From the IMG/VR virus record IMGVR_UViG_3300027608_000125, positions 1 to 27,826 of that record: DNA of 27,826 bases; one strand, given 5' to 3'. The notes beneath the pieces are model-generated. The model was given only the letters and a program-made list of their open reading frames with translations. It was not told the DNA's origin and did no database searches. This document shows positions 15,302 through 22,386 of this stretch, piece by piece; positions within the stretch are counted from its first letter, which is position 1; each line of letters starts with the position of its first letter. The stretch is from a virus. A program made the position numbers and the translations under genes.

Positions 15302-15721
15302 TTATTTGCGTTTTATGCCGCGTGGATCGTCAACAATACCTTCTACAGTATCGTCGTTGATGATGCGGAACTCTCTACCGTGGATGACTAATCGTGAGCC
15401 AGCGTAGGGCCGGACCAAGACAAAGTCGCCTTGTTTACACCAAGGTCCCGTCGGGAACTTTGTTGTATCTTTGTAACAGTCTGGGCCAAGCTCAACTACA
15501 AACAAGACCGTTGTGAGGGTCTCTTCGTTGCGCATGGTTTCGTCTGCTTTTATCAAACCAATCTCGCTGTCTTCAAACTGCTTCTCCGCTTCCGGAATTG
15601 CACAAAGAATGCGATAGCCTGTTGGCTTTGGTAGTTGTTTTGCTTTCTCTTCCGCTTTTTTGTGCATCAGTGCTGATAAATCAACAACTTTGCTCAAGTC
15701 CAGCGTAGGTAAATCACTCAT
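15302..15721 (-). CDS. groES: GroES-like phage co-chaperonin
   Basis: A 139-residue protein whose residues about 34-130 match the Cpn10/GroES fold: PTGYRILC corresponds to the N-terminal strand, TTVLFVVELGPDCY to the GEVLAVG segment, and QGDFVLVRPYAGSRLVIHGR to the KVGDIVIFNDGYG segment. The stretch between IPEAEKQFED and NEETLTT would be the GroEL-contacting mobile loop. It has an extra N-terminal helix of about 33 residues compared with cellular GroES. Phage T4 gp31 sets the precedent of a phage co-chaperonin for capsid folding. It sits between the portal-side and scaffold genes, so capsid folding is the likely use. Confidence 0.85.
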   Translation of the reverse strand: MSDLPTLDLSKVVDLSALMHKKAEEKAKQLPKPTGYRILCAIPEAEKQFEDSEIGLIKADETMRNEETLTTVLFVVELGPDCYKDTTKFPTGPWCKQGDFVLVRPYAGSRLVIHGREFRIINDDTVEGIVDDPRGIKRK

Positions 15722-15914
15722 CCGAGTTCTCCATGTTTTTTGTCAAGTCTGCGATGTTTCTGCGAGCTGTGAGTAGACCTGTGATAACCCCACATTTATT
15801 GCAGTACTCCTCGTAAGACTTAGCAGATTTGGCTCCTAAGTCTTCCTCGATTTGTTTGATGCTTGCATCAATTTGCTTGACCAAAAGGTCTAAGGCTTGT
15901 TTAGTTTGGTACAT
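15714..15914 (-). CDS. Small coiled-coil protein
   Basis: A 66-residue, mostly helical protein (KQALDLLVKQIDASIKQIEE, then TARRNIADLTKNM) with two cysteines in CNKC, which could bind metal or form a disulphide. It overlaps the portal stop by 1 nt and the co-chaperonin start by 8 nt. No family recognised. Its place in the head-assembly block suggests an assembly partner. Confidence 0.65.
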   Translation of the reverse strand: MYQTKQALDLLVKQIDASIKQIEEDLGAKSAKSYEEYCNKCGVITGLLTARRNIADLTKNMENSDE

Positions 15915-18436
15915 CAGTCACCTCCCTTTGGTTTCTGCTGTTTTGATCTGCTCTCTGTTTGCAGCCGAGCAATCTCCCTCTGATTAGCCAGCATCGTTTG
16001 ATGCTTTTGTAAATCCATACCGGTTGTAAAGCCAGCTTGTTCATGCGCGTGATCACGTTGCTGTTTATCAGCTTGCGCCTTCATCGCAATCTTCACACCT
16101 TCAGTCTCCTGCTGTGCATTGATCCGCTCACGCTCAATCTGTAGTTGAGCCTGCTTGAGCATGACATCTGCCTGATCTTTAGCCGCCTTGCGTTGCTGCT
16201 CTTGGGCTTTAAGCTGAAGTTCTTGCTGCTGCAACTGAATGAGCGGATCTTCCTGCATCTGCTTGTTCTTCTGCTGTTGAGCTTGTTGCTGACTCTGCTG
16301 TAGAAGCTGTTGCGCAGCTTGTGCCGCCATTTGAGATATCTGAACTTCCATCTCTGGAGACATATCAACTTCATCCGCATCTTCGTTGAATGGAGGTAGC
16401 GTTTGACCCATGGCTTGCTCAATCTGCTTACGCATCTCCATACCCAAATGTTCGGCAACGTGCGCCGAACCCACAGCCATAAGCTGCTGCGCCAATTGAG
16501 GACTCTGACCTAACATCTGTTGGATACGAGGATCTTGAGCCATGGCCATGTGAACCGCGATGTGAGCTTTATGGTCTTGATACAGGAACGCTTTAACAGG
16601 CTTGTTGTTGAGCATGTTTTGGTTCTCTGTGACAGGGTCACGAGGCTTCATATCATCTTGCATTGGCACAAGTTTCTGATAGTTCTTGATGCCAAGCACA
16701 TCTAACATCTGACGGTGCAAGAGAGGCAGGTCATACAACTGAGGAGCTGTCTGCGCAAGCTGCAGCGCCGCCTGATACTGAACAACTTTCTGAGCCATCG
16801 TTGCCGCGTTAGGATCACTTACTGGGATGACATCAACCATGTCATAGTCAGACTGCTTAGCCCTACGTTCGCCTTCAATTGGCTCGTAGCTATAGTCTGC
16901 TGGCGTGTAGTCACGGATGATTATTTTTAAGAGCTTAAACTCTTGTTTCATCGAGTAGTGAATGCGCGCCTGAACAGCCGACATTGTCTTGAGTTGCCTC
17001 TCAAGAATGGCCAGTGTTGTGCCTACGGGAGCTTGCGCCGACATATCTGATGTCTGCAACTCAACCGCGCCCGCAAACTTGCGGCCCTCTTCTATGATTT
17101 GATTTAACAGAGCTAACAGAACTTGGCTCGGCTCTTTGTACGGCAAGGGCATGATGTTGTCACGCATCGTGCCGCTAGGAACGTCTACATCACGGAACTC
17201 GCCGGGGGATATTGGGGTGTCATCACCTTTGGTGCGAAGTCCTCTAGTCTTAAAACCACCGGGGAGGTTTGATAGAGTTCCAGCATCAACCAACTGACGA
17301 AGAATAGAAGTACCAGATTTAGCAAAAGCACCAATAAGGTGGACAAGGCCAAAATTATAAAAACCGAACCCGGGAATATAACCGTAGTGGACGAAGTGCG
17401 TGCGTTTCTGACAGAGTTTGTCGTCTGGTTCCCAGTTGCGCCGGATCGCAAGGATGTTTGTTGTACCCTTCTCAATCGTGACGATGTATGGGAGCGCAAT
17501 ACCCGTCTCTTCGCCGCTGTCTTCGTCTTTATGCTCATAGCCTTTGAGGTCTAGATCGACCTGCATCTCCAAGAGTTTAAATCGGTCATCCTCTGTTGCG
17601 CGAAAGCCCATCTTCTCTGCAATGCGCTTCTCTACTTCGTCCATTGTCTGAGTTGGTTCACCCAAGTCAATGTCACGGTAGAAACCTTCATGCTGTAGTC
17701 GTTTCAGATCATTCTTATTTTTGCGCATGACGTGCGTAATACGTTCTGCATCAGCAAGGCTTGATGCGCCGTATGGCACGAGAACATCTTCTGCTGGCGC
17801 ATACATAGATACCTGACGACCAAGGGCTGGGTCGTAGTACACCTTCTTAAACGCGTTACCAGCAAGGCCCAAGCCCCAGAGCATGCGCTCATGCTCGGGT
17901 CTGTATTCTTTCATCACGTCAGTAAGCTGATAGTTCATGTCTTCTTGAACTCGCTCCGCCGCTTCTTTCTTTTCTACAGTCTCTTTGCCAATGATCTTAG
18001 TTTTGACAGGTCCCATTGCAGGGAATGTCTCCATCATGGTCTCAGCTTGGAACTTTACTACAGCTTCGGTTAAAAGTGGGTGATACACACCGCAAGCGCC
18101 TGCCCACGGCTCTGATCTTTCTTCCATTTTTAAACCAAGTAGCTCAAGACCATCAACATAGGTCTGTACCCAGTCTTTGCGAGAAGACACGTCAGTCTCA
18201 AAATCACCAATCAACTCACTGGCAAGTGAGGCAAGAACATCATCAGGGATATCTTCAGCTAAGTTTTTACTAAACTCATCATCGCCTTCTTCTGGTTCAA
18301 TCTCAATCTCTATATCCCCTGTCTTGATGCGTACTGACTCAGGGTCTTCAATCTCAATTTCAATTGGCTCTTCTTCCCCCAACTGATCCAGTCCTTTAGG
18401 AGCCTCGTACAGAGCCTTGTCTATATTTGTTGCCAT
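15914..18436 (-). CDS. Portal protein
   Basis: An 840-residue portal (head-tail connector, DNA entry channel). The N-terminus is acidic. The core has SEPWAGACGVYHPLLTEAVV, AETMMETFPAMGPVKTKIIG, and YYDPALGRQVSMYAPAEDVL followed by PYG, then a helical region. The size and motifs match the large portals of podovirus-like phages of the phiEco32/SU10 kind. The last roughly 140 residues are extremely Gln-rich (AAQQLLQQSQQQAQQQKNKQ) and predicted coiled-coil. It lies 9 nt after the terminase stop. The portal call is firm; the virus subgroup is a tentative recollection. Confidence 0.9.
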   Translation of the reverse strand: MATNIDKALYEAPKGLDQLGEEEPIEIEIEDPESVRIKTGDIEIEIEPEEGDDEFSKNLAEDIPDDVLASLASELIGDFETDVSSRKDWVQTYVDGLELLGLKMEERSEPWAGACGVYHPLLTEAVVKFQAETMMETFPAMGPVKTKIIGKETVEKKEAAERVQEDMNYQLTDVMKEYRPEHERMLWGLGLAGNAFKKVYYDPALGRQVSMYAPAEDVLVPYGASSLADAERITHVMRKNKNDLKRLQHEGFYRDIDLGEPTQTMDEVEKRIAEKMGFRATEDDRFKLLEMQVDLDLKGYEHKDEDSGEETGIALPYIVTIEKGTTNILAIRRNWEPDDKLCQKRTHFVHYGYIPGFGFYNFGLVHLIGAFAKSGTSILRQLVDAGTLSNLPGGFKTRGLRTKGDDTPISPGEFRDVDVPSGTMRDNIMPLPYKEPSQVLLALLNQIIEEGRKFAGAVELQTSDMSAQAPVGTTLAILERQLKTMSAVQARIHYSMKQEFKLLKIIIRDYTPADYSYEPIEGERRAKQSDYDMVDVIPVSDPNAATMAQKVVQYQAALQLAQTAPQLYDLPLLHRQMLDVLGIKNYQKLVPMQDDMKPRDPVTENQNMLNNKPVKAFLYQDHKAHIAVHMAMAQDPRIQQMLGQSPQLAQQLMAVGSAHVAEHLGMEMRKQIEQAMGQTLPPFNEDADEVDMSPEMEVQISQMAAQAAQQLLQQSQQQAQQQKNKQMQEDPLIQLQQQELQLKAQEQQRKAAKDQADVMLKQAQLQIERERINAQQETEGVKIAMKAQADKQQRDHAHEQAGFTTGMDLQKHQTMLANQREIARLQTESRSKQQKPKGGD

Positions 18437-18445
18437 GATCTATCC

Positions 18446-19963
18446 TTAGTAGTACGCAGCTTTCTTGCGATACGATTTTAAAAAATTATCTTCCGGCTCA
18501 TCTGTCGGAAGTCGTAAAAACCCACCCTGCCGGAATCTTAACAGTGCAAGGGTTGTAGAGTCCACCAAGTCGTCATTAGTGCCGGCTGGAAAGTCGTTGC
18601 ACTCTTCTATGACTTCCTTAGCCCACCTGCGGTCGGGAGCAAACACAATACCTGACGCAAACAAGTCAGACACTGCGTTCACACGCGCTATTTTGTCCTG
18701 TCCTTTGCCCGGCGTAAACTCCCCTACAGGCACGCCCATGCGCCTAAACTCTTGATAAAGCGCCGATCCGTTAGATTTCTTCTCCACCATGAACGCGTCT
18801 GGCTCCCACTCTCTATATTCTTCAAGCACCAGCTTTTTAAGCTCTGGGTACTCCATCCTTTTCTTAATGGCATTGAGCAAGATGATAGAAAAGTTCTGTG
18901 TTTCCTCGTTATAGAACACACCCCATGTTGTCAGTGCGTTGTAGTCAGCCCTATTGTTAGCTTCTTGTGCAGCATCAAGCGACATAATGATAAATTCGCA
19001 CTCGGGAGGGTCATCTTTCTCCCAAATTTTCCACCATTCTCTCTTAATTAGCGCCCCTTCTTCAGAAGTGGGCTGCTGCATGTACTGTGCATTCCAATAA
19101 CGAACGTCTAAAGCCGCTTTTTTAGCCAATAACTCGTCAACATCCCAAAATTCTGGCCAAAGTGCCGTGCCATCATCCTTAATAGCAGGAAATTCAATTA
19201 CTTCCCACGGATCAACGTCTTCATTTCGTTCAGTTTGCCGAACAATCATGCCTGTCAGGTCTAATTTAGACCAACGAGTCATCACTATGACAATAGCGCC
19301 ACCTGGCATAAGACGCTGAAGAGGACCAGATTGAAACCACTCCCAAGCAGGAAGAAAAACATCAGGTCTACCCGTTTTGGCCTCTTGTTCAGAGTGTGGA
19401 TCGTCAATAATGAAAAGGTCAGCACCCCTACCAGCAAGAGCACCCCCAACACCAATAGCAAAATATTCGCCATTAAAGTTAGTCCCCCATCTTGATGCAG
19501 ATTTAGAGTCCGACTGAAGTTCTACTTGCGGAAATATGCCCTTATAAGCTTCCGATCCAACGAGGTTACGCACGCGACGGCCAAAGTTAACAGCCAGATC
19601 CGCCGTGTGAGATCCCATGATAATCTTTTTCTGTGGATACTTACCCAAGAACCACGCGGGTGCGAGATAGGATATGAGTTCAGATTTACCATGTCGCGGA
19701 GCGATGTTAACAATAACTCGTTTTTTCTTACCGGCAGCAATATCTTCAAAAATTTGAATAAGCTTGAGATGGTGCGGTCCCACTTTATAACCTGGATAGA
19801 CGTGGTTGATAAAATCAAGAAAACTCTCCTTACCCAAACTCTGGGTCATCTGTGCATCATAAGTTTTTAACAACTCAAGAGTACGCCTTTTCTTTTTGTC
19901 AGGCATGCCCGGCAATGCTTGTCGCAGCTTAAATAATGCTTCAGGCGTCAGAGTTTGATTCAT
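18446..19963 (-). CDS. terL: Terminase large subunit
   Basis: A 505-residue DNA-packaging motor with N-terminal ATPase and C-terminal nuclease. Walker A is APRHGKSE at 88-95, without the usual first Gly, as common in terminases. Walker B is LFIIDDPH at 183-190, with a coupling-type motif VMTRW at 228-231. The nuclease acidic residues are D330 in IIMSLDAAQ, E393 in FMVEKKSNG, and D464/D465/D468 in NDDLVDST. Full length for the family. It overlaps the small-subunit-like gene by 23 nt and leads to the portal gene, so packaging genes are contiguous. Confidence 0.95.
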   Translation of the reverse strand: MNQTLTPEALFKLRQALPGMPDKKKRRTLELLKTYDAQMTQSLGKESFLDFINHVYPGYKVGPHHLKLIQIFEDIAAGKKKRVIVNIAPRHGKSELISYLAPAWFLGKYPQKKIIMGSHTADLAVNFGRRVRNLVGSEAYKGIFPQVELQSDSKSASRWGTNFNGEYFAIGVGGALAGRGADLFIIDDPHSEQEAKTGRPDVFLPAWEWFQSGPLQRLMPGGAIVIVMTRWSKLDLTGMIVRQTERNEDVDPWEVIEFPAIKDDGTALWPEFWDVDELLAKKAALDVRYWNAQYMQQPTSEEGALIKREWWKIWEKDDPPECEFIIMSLDAAQEANNRADYNALTTWGVFYNEETQNFSIILLNAIKKRMEYPELKKLVLEEYREWEPDAFMVEKKSNGSALYQEFRRMGVPVGEFTPGKGQDKIARVNAVSDLFASGIVFAPDRRWAKEVIEECNDFPAGTNDDLVDSTTLALLRFRQGGFLRLPTDEPEDNFLKSYRKKAAYY

Positions 19964-20513
19964 GCTTTAATACTTCGCGTGCTTCAACATCAATAACCTT
20001 ACCTTCAAGGCTTTGTAAGGTCTCTAAAAGTTCTTTTTCTACCTCTTCGGCAGACATAATTTTGTGTGTAACTTCTGATCGTTTCTTGAACGCGTCTACA
20101 CCATCTACTTCACCTAATTTAGACAGTGCTGCAACCCTTACTTTTGGGTCTCGTGCGTTCTCTACTTCCGCAACCAACTTATTAACTACGTACATTTTTA
20201 GATCGGACAACTCGTCTACGATTGATACGTTCATCTGCGCAACCATACCTGCTAGAAACGCTAAAGTTTCGTTTGGGTAGTTAGCAAATTCTGGTCTATG
20301 AGTAGGATCAGCCGCCATCTTACGAGCTAACTCTGTAGCTTGTGTGGCGTTATCTTTGGTAGGGGATATCTGCTGACCCGTAAGGTCAGACATTAGTTTG
20401 ATGACATTGGCTCGCATCTGCAGTTCTTCAGCAGGCGACAACTCAGGGAACGCCTCTTTAGCGTTCTGTGGCAGAGGAATGTTTTCCTCAATGTGCGGTA
20501 CTAATTCATCCAT
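19941..20513 (-). CDS. Terminase small subunit-like protein
   Basis: A 190-residue helical, acidic protein, the first gene of the leftward unit. It has LSPAEELQMRANVIKLMSDL, NYPNETLAFLAGMVAQMNVS and a C-terminal part with DPKVRVAALSKLGEVDGVDA followed by FKKRSEVTHK. The last motif and its position directly upstream of the large terminase suggest the small subunit that selects the packaging start. The frame opens earlier only at TTG; ATG 20513 with AAGGAG upstream is preferred, though the SD spacing is long (about 11 nt). Function by synteny. Confidence 0.72.
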   Translation of the reverse strand: MDELVPHIEENIPLPQNAKEAFPELSPAEELQMRANVIKLMSDLTGQQISPTKDNATQATELARKMAADPTHRPEFANYPNETLAFLAGMVAQMNVSIVDELSDLKMYVVNKLVAEVENARDPKVRVAALSKLGEVDGVDAFKKRSEVTHKIMSAEEVEKELLETLQSLEGKVIDVEAREVLKHESNSDA

Positions 20514-20545
20514 GTCAGCGAAGACTCCTTCGGCAGTTTGCGCAA

Positions 20546-20574
20546 ATGTAACACATAAATATATCTTTGTGCAA
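20546..20574 (-). promoter_or_regulatory. Leftward promoter of packaging/late operon
   Basis: Read leftward: TTGCAC, a 17-nt spacer, and TTACAT preceded by TGTG (extended -10). The predicted start lies near 20538, about 10 nt before the AAGGAG site and about 25 nt from ATG 20513. This is the best sigma70-type match ahead of the terminase genes; hexamers are imperfect. Confidence 0.5.
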
Positions 20575-20625
20575 GGGGAGGTTAGGAATCCTACCGGGGG
20601 GGTGTCCAAGAAGTCCAAGACATGA

Positions 20626-20759
20626 CGGTCGTGTGTAATTTGGACAGGGGGTGGGGTACTTTAGATGGGGATCGAAATCGGCGATAAGTACCCGCCAAGA
20701 TGTACCTTGATGGCTGGCAAGCTAATGGCTATGCGGGTTTCACGAATTACACACGACCG
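20626..20759. repeat. 15-bp perfect inverted repeat pair
   Basis: CGGTCGTGTGTAATT at 20626-20640 has its exact reverse complement at 20745-20759, with 104 nt between the arms. Partial copies of the GTGYGTAATT core follow further right. An inverted pair flanking a promoter region suggests operators that could be bridged by a protein, or a packaging/replication signal. Confidence 0.7.
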
Positions 20760-20970
20760 GTGATCCGAGTTTTACTATACATAAAATATATTTTTGGATT
20801 GACCGGGGTGCGTAATTGGAGGGGGTGGTTGGACAGGTTGGACGGGATGTTTGTTGTTTTGGGGTAATTGTTTGCGTGGTGCCCCTGTGTAATTCAGATG
20901 GAAATTTGAAAAAATGTGGAGTTATTTGTGCGTGTTAGGGGGTATGGGGTATGCGGGGGGACCCATTGCA

Positions 20971-20997
20971 GGGCTTGGGGGGTGGGGGGATGGGGGG
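20971..20997 (+). other. G-quadruplex motif
   Basis: Four G-runs of 3, 6, 6 and 6 with loops CTT, T and AT, giving a very strong quadruplex consensus on the + strand. A further G6 run lies at 20955-20960. It is about 15-40 nt upstream of the first rightward promoter box. Confidence 0.75.
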
Positions 20998-21009
20998 TGT
21001 CCCCGTCCA

Positions 21010-21047
21010 AACTTTACTTATGCCCCCCTTCTACGCTAATCTATACC
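21010..21047 (+). promoter_or_regulatory. Rightward promoter box, copy A
   Basis: AACTTTACTTA at 21010-21020 followed by an A/T-rich -10-like sequence (CTATAC, 21041-21046). The same 11-nt box stands ahead of the two paralog genes at 22395 and 23296. TTATGC to CTATAC has 17-nt spacing. Which hexamer is the true -35 is uncertain. Confidence 0.5.
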
Positions 21048-21050
21048 CAA

Positions 21051-21070
21051 TGCATCACACAGCGGATGCA
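21051..21070 (+). promoter_or_regulatory. 5' leader hairpin
   Basis: TGCATC (21051-21056) and GATGCA (21065-21070) form a 6-bp stem with an 8-nt loop, falling near the predicted transcript start of promoter A. A 5' end hairpin of this sort may protect the mRNA. Confidence 0.4.
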
Positions 21071-21093
21071 GATTCTCTTGAAAGGAGACTGAC

Positions 21094-21255
21094 ATGTACA
21101 CAGTAAATGTACGTTGGGGTGAGCTTACAAAGACTCACAAGGCTTGGACACTTAGCAGTGCCAAGGCATGGATGTACACATACCCTAACAAGGATGTGTT
21201 CGCAAAGGTGACCAACCTGTTTGGTCGGACAGTTGCAGTGCGGTACAAACGCTAA
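21094..21255 (+). CDS. 53-residue protein, unknown
   Basis: A small basic protein read from the sequence: MYTVNVRWGELTKTHKAWTL, then SSAKAWMYTYPNKDVFAKVT and NLFGRTVAVRYKR. A strong SD (AAAGGAG) lies 7 nt before the ATG. It is the first gene of the rightward module and would be expressed early. There is no membrane segment or known motif. The good SD and position after a promoter box support a real gene despite its size. Confidence 0.7.
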   Translation: MYTVNVRWGELTKTHKAWTLSSAKAWMYTYPNKDVFAKVTNLFGRTVAVRYKR

Positions 21256-21262
21256 GCAACAA

Positions 21263-21285
21263 GGGGGATGGTGACAGCATCCCCC
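21263..21285 (+). promoter_or_regulatory. Intergenic hairpin
   Basis: GGGGGATG and CATCCCCC pair perfectly (8 bp) around the loop GTGACAG. No T-run follows; instead the AAGGAG site of the next gene is 6 nt on. This fits an mRNA processing or stability element rather than a terminator. Confidence 0.55.
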
Positions 21286-21301
21286 ATCTTAAGGAGATGG
21301 T

Positions 21302-21460
21302 ATGTACTTAGGTCTAGCTTTGGTGGTCAACACGATCATCTTCGCCCTGTCGTTATCCATGTTGATACCACAAGGTATGTGGCTTGGGTTGATAGGTTTG
21401 GTAATCAGTACGATATTGATTACATTGATCTTGCCTGAGATCAAACACAAGGACGACTGA
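21302..21460 (+). CDS. 52-residue two-TM protein
   Basis: Read from the sequence: MYLGLALVVNTIIFALSLSM, then LIPQGMWLGLIGLVISTILI and TLILPEIKHKDD. Two hydrophobic helices with a short PQGMW turn and a charged C-terminus. AAGGAG precedes the start by 5 nt. Its stop codon TGA (21458-21460) lies inside the CUGAUGA core of the first hammerhead, and its last codons form one strand of the ribozyme stem I, so translation and ribozyme folding would compete. Function unknown. Confidence 0.72.
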   Translation: MYLGLALVVNTIIFALSLSMLIPQGMWLGLIGLVISTILITLILPEIKHKDD

Positions 21461-21502
21461 TGAGGCTTTAGTAGCCGAAACCGCAGGGATGCGGTCTCGT
21501 TC
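21451..21502 (+). ncRNA. Hammerhead ribozyme, type I, copy 1
   Basis: All core positions are present: CTGATGA (21457-21463); stem II GGCT/AGCC with loop TTAGT (21464-21476); GAAA (21477-21480); stem III CCGCA/TGCGG with loop GGGA (21481-21494); then TC (21495-21496) giving the GUC cleavage triplet. Stem I pairs GGACGA (21451-21456) with TCGTTC (21497-21502), one G-U included. Stems II and III are closed by loops and stem I is open, so this is type I. Predicted cut after 21496, leaving a 24-nt leader before ATG 21521. The fold is fully canonical; activity is predicted, not shown. Confidence 0.9.
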
Positions 21503-21520
21503 ATTAACAAGGAGAATAGC

Positions 21521-21820
21521 ATGAGAGATTATGACGCGGGTTATTTGGGGTGGGATGTTCAAGTCACTTTAGATGAGTGCAAGTCAGACAATGTACCTTG
21601 CAAGTACATAGGCATTGGTCATGTAGATGCTGATGACTACAAGTCAAATTACTACCCAATGTATGAAATCGAATTAGAAGGTTTTATTATCACAGACCTG
21701 ACTAACAACGAGATCCGTATTCGTTGCAAAGAGTCAGGTGAGGCAGGTGTATTTGATCGTGATGCCTATTGGACTAGAGGCGGTCAATCCCTTGCTGAGT
21801 TCTACGCAAAGAACTTCTAA
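21521..21820 (+). CDS. 99-residue protein, unknown
   Basis: An acidic, soluble protein: MRDYDAGYLGWDVQVTLDEC, then SNYYPMYEIELEGFIITDLT, NNEIRIRCKESGEAGVFDRD, with many Tyr and Asp. No known domain recognised. An AAGGAG SD lies 7 nt upstream. It is flanked by two hammerhead elements, one 24 nt before its start and the second beginning right after its stop codon, so its mRNA would be cut out as a monocistronic piece. A role in early host takeover is possible but unproven. Confidence 0.75.
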   Translation: MRDYDAGYLGWDVQVTLDECKSDNVPCKYIGIGHVDADDYKSNYYPMYEIELEGFIITDLTNNEIRIRCKESGEAGVFDRDAYWTRGGQSLAEFYAKNF

Positions 21821-21872
21821 GAACAACTGATGAGGCTTTAGTAGCCGAAACCGCAGGGATGCGGTCTTGTTC
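21821..21872 (+). ncRNA. Hammerhead ribozyme, type I, copy 2
   Basis: Same core, stems II and III and loops as copy 1: CTGATGA (21827-21833), GAAA (21847-21850), stem III (21851-21864), TC (21865-21866). Stem I pairs GAACAA (21821-21826) with TTGTTC (21867-21872), six Watson-Crick pairs. Compared with copy 1, the second pair has changed from C-G to U-A on both strands, a compensatory change that supports the fold. Predicted cut after 21866, again exactly 24 nt before the next ATG (21891). Stem I could extend through a bulged A using the preceding stop codon TAA. Confidence 0.9.
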
Positions 21873-21890
21873 ATTAACTAAGGAGATAGC

Positions 21891-22136
21891 ATGAGCTATG
21901 AGATAGCGTACGCTGACATCGGGTCAGCAGAAACAAAGCAAAAGGCTTTGTTGGACATCAAAGACTACTGGGGTGCAAAGCACTACAAAAAAGTCACTAA
22001 GGCATTGGCTGATGATCATGGTAGATCTAGTAGACAGATGATCAACATCAGCCTGATGATGTGCGGTGTTCAAGGCTACCCAGCCGAGGTGTTGTTAGAC
22101 ACCTACTGGACACCACAGATGTTGTTGGACCTCTGA
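21891..22136 (+). CDS. 81-residue protein, unknown
   Basis: A small soluble protein: MSYEIAYADIGSAETKQKAL, then YWGAKHYKKVTKALADDHGR and SSRQMINISLMMCGV. The region KYKK..ALADDHGRSSRQM looks helical and basic, possibly nucleic-acid binding, but no family is recognised. The SD AAGGAG sits 6 nt upstream, directly after the second hammerhead. Its stop overlaps the next start (TGATG). Confidence 0.7.
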   Translation: MSYEIAYADIGSAETKQKALLDIKDYWGAKHYKKVTKALADDHGRSSRQMINISLMMCGVQGYPAEVLLDTYWTPQMLLDL

Positions 22137-22249
22137 TGACACGCGGCCAGATTAACCTCTGGCGCGCTCATGTTCAGCGTGCCACGTTCTGCGCAAAGCT
22201 TGATGGCTTTGAATACAGTAGGTTGCCTAGCAACTACTTCAGGAGATGA
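22136..22249 (+). CDS. 37-residue protein, unknown
   Basis: A tiny gene starting in the stop of the previous one (TGATG): MTRGQINLWRAHVQRATFCA followed by KLDGFEYSRLPSNYFRR. It is basic and terminates just before an intrinsic terminator, closing the operon. The coupling and terminator position support it being real. Function unknown. Confidence 0.6.
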   Translation: MTRGQINLWRAHVQRATFCAKLDGFEYSRLPSNYFRR

Positions 22250-22251
22250 CC

Positions 22252-22278
22252 AAGGGAGCTTCGGCTCCCTTTTCTTTT
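22252..22278 (+). terminator. Intrinsic terminator of first rightward operon
   Basis: AAGGGAGC (22252-22259), UUCG tetraloop, GCTCCCTT (22264-22271), then TTCTTTT. A stable 8-bp stem with a T-rich tail. Confidence 0.85.
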
Positions 22279-22318
22279 GCCCCCACTTTATCCCACATAT
22301 GGTAATGGTGCGCGTGAT

Positions 22319-22354
22319 ACCAGTTATTTTCCGTCGCGCGTATGAGTGCGTGCG
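22319..22354 (+). repeat. GC-rich repeat R, copy 1
   Basis: Starts ACCAGTTATTTTCCGTCGCG and runs through CGTATGAGTGCGTGCG. Copies 2 (23219) and 3 (24054) lie after the terminators of the two paralog genes. It separates the terminator from the next promoter. Confidence 0.75.
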
Positions 22355-22386
22355 AGTAGGCAAGGGCGCTGAATAGGGACTCACTC

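Larger units (their letters stand above)
20520..21093. other. Divergent intergenic control region, 574 nt without genes
   Basis: No credible ORF on either strand. It holds the leftward promoter of the packaging operon, a 15-bp inverted repeat, an AT-rich island (about 20770-20797), a G-rich tract with a strong G-quadruplex motif and the first rightward promoter box. The repeated word GTGYGTAATT appears at about 20631-20640, 20808-20817 and (as TGTGTAATT) 20883-20891, with an inverted copy at 20745. Because it abuts the small terminase gene it could also contain the packaging initiation site, but nothing proves that. Confidence 0.6.

Noticed and set aside
20514-20618. N-terminal extension of the small terminase-like gene
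   Set aside because: It would start at TTG without an SD and spans the predicted promoter; ATG 20513 is better.
22133-22139. A third CTGATGA after the 81-residue gene
   Set aside because: It is followed by CACGCGGCC with no GAAA or cleavage triplet in place, so it is not a third hammerhead.
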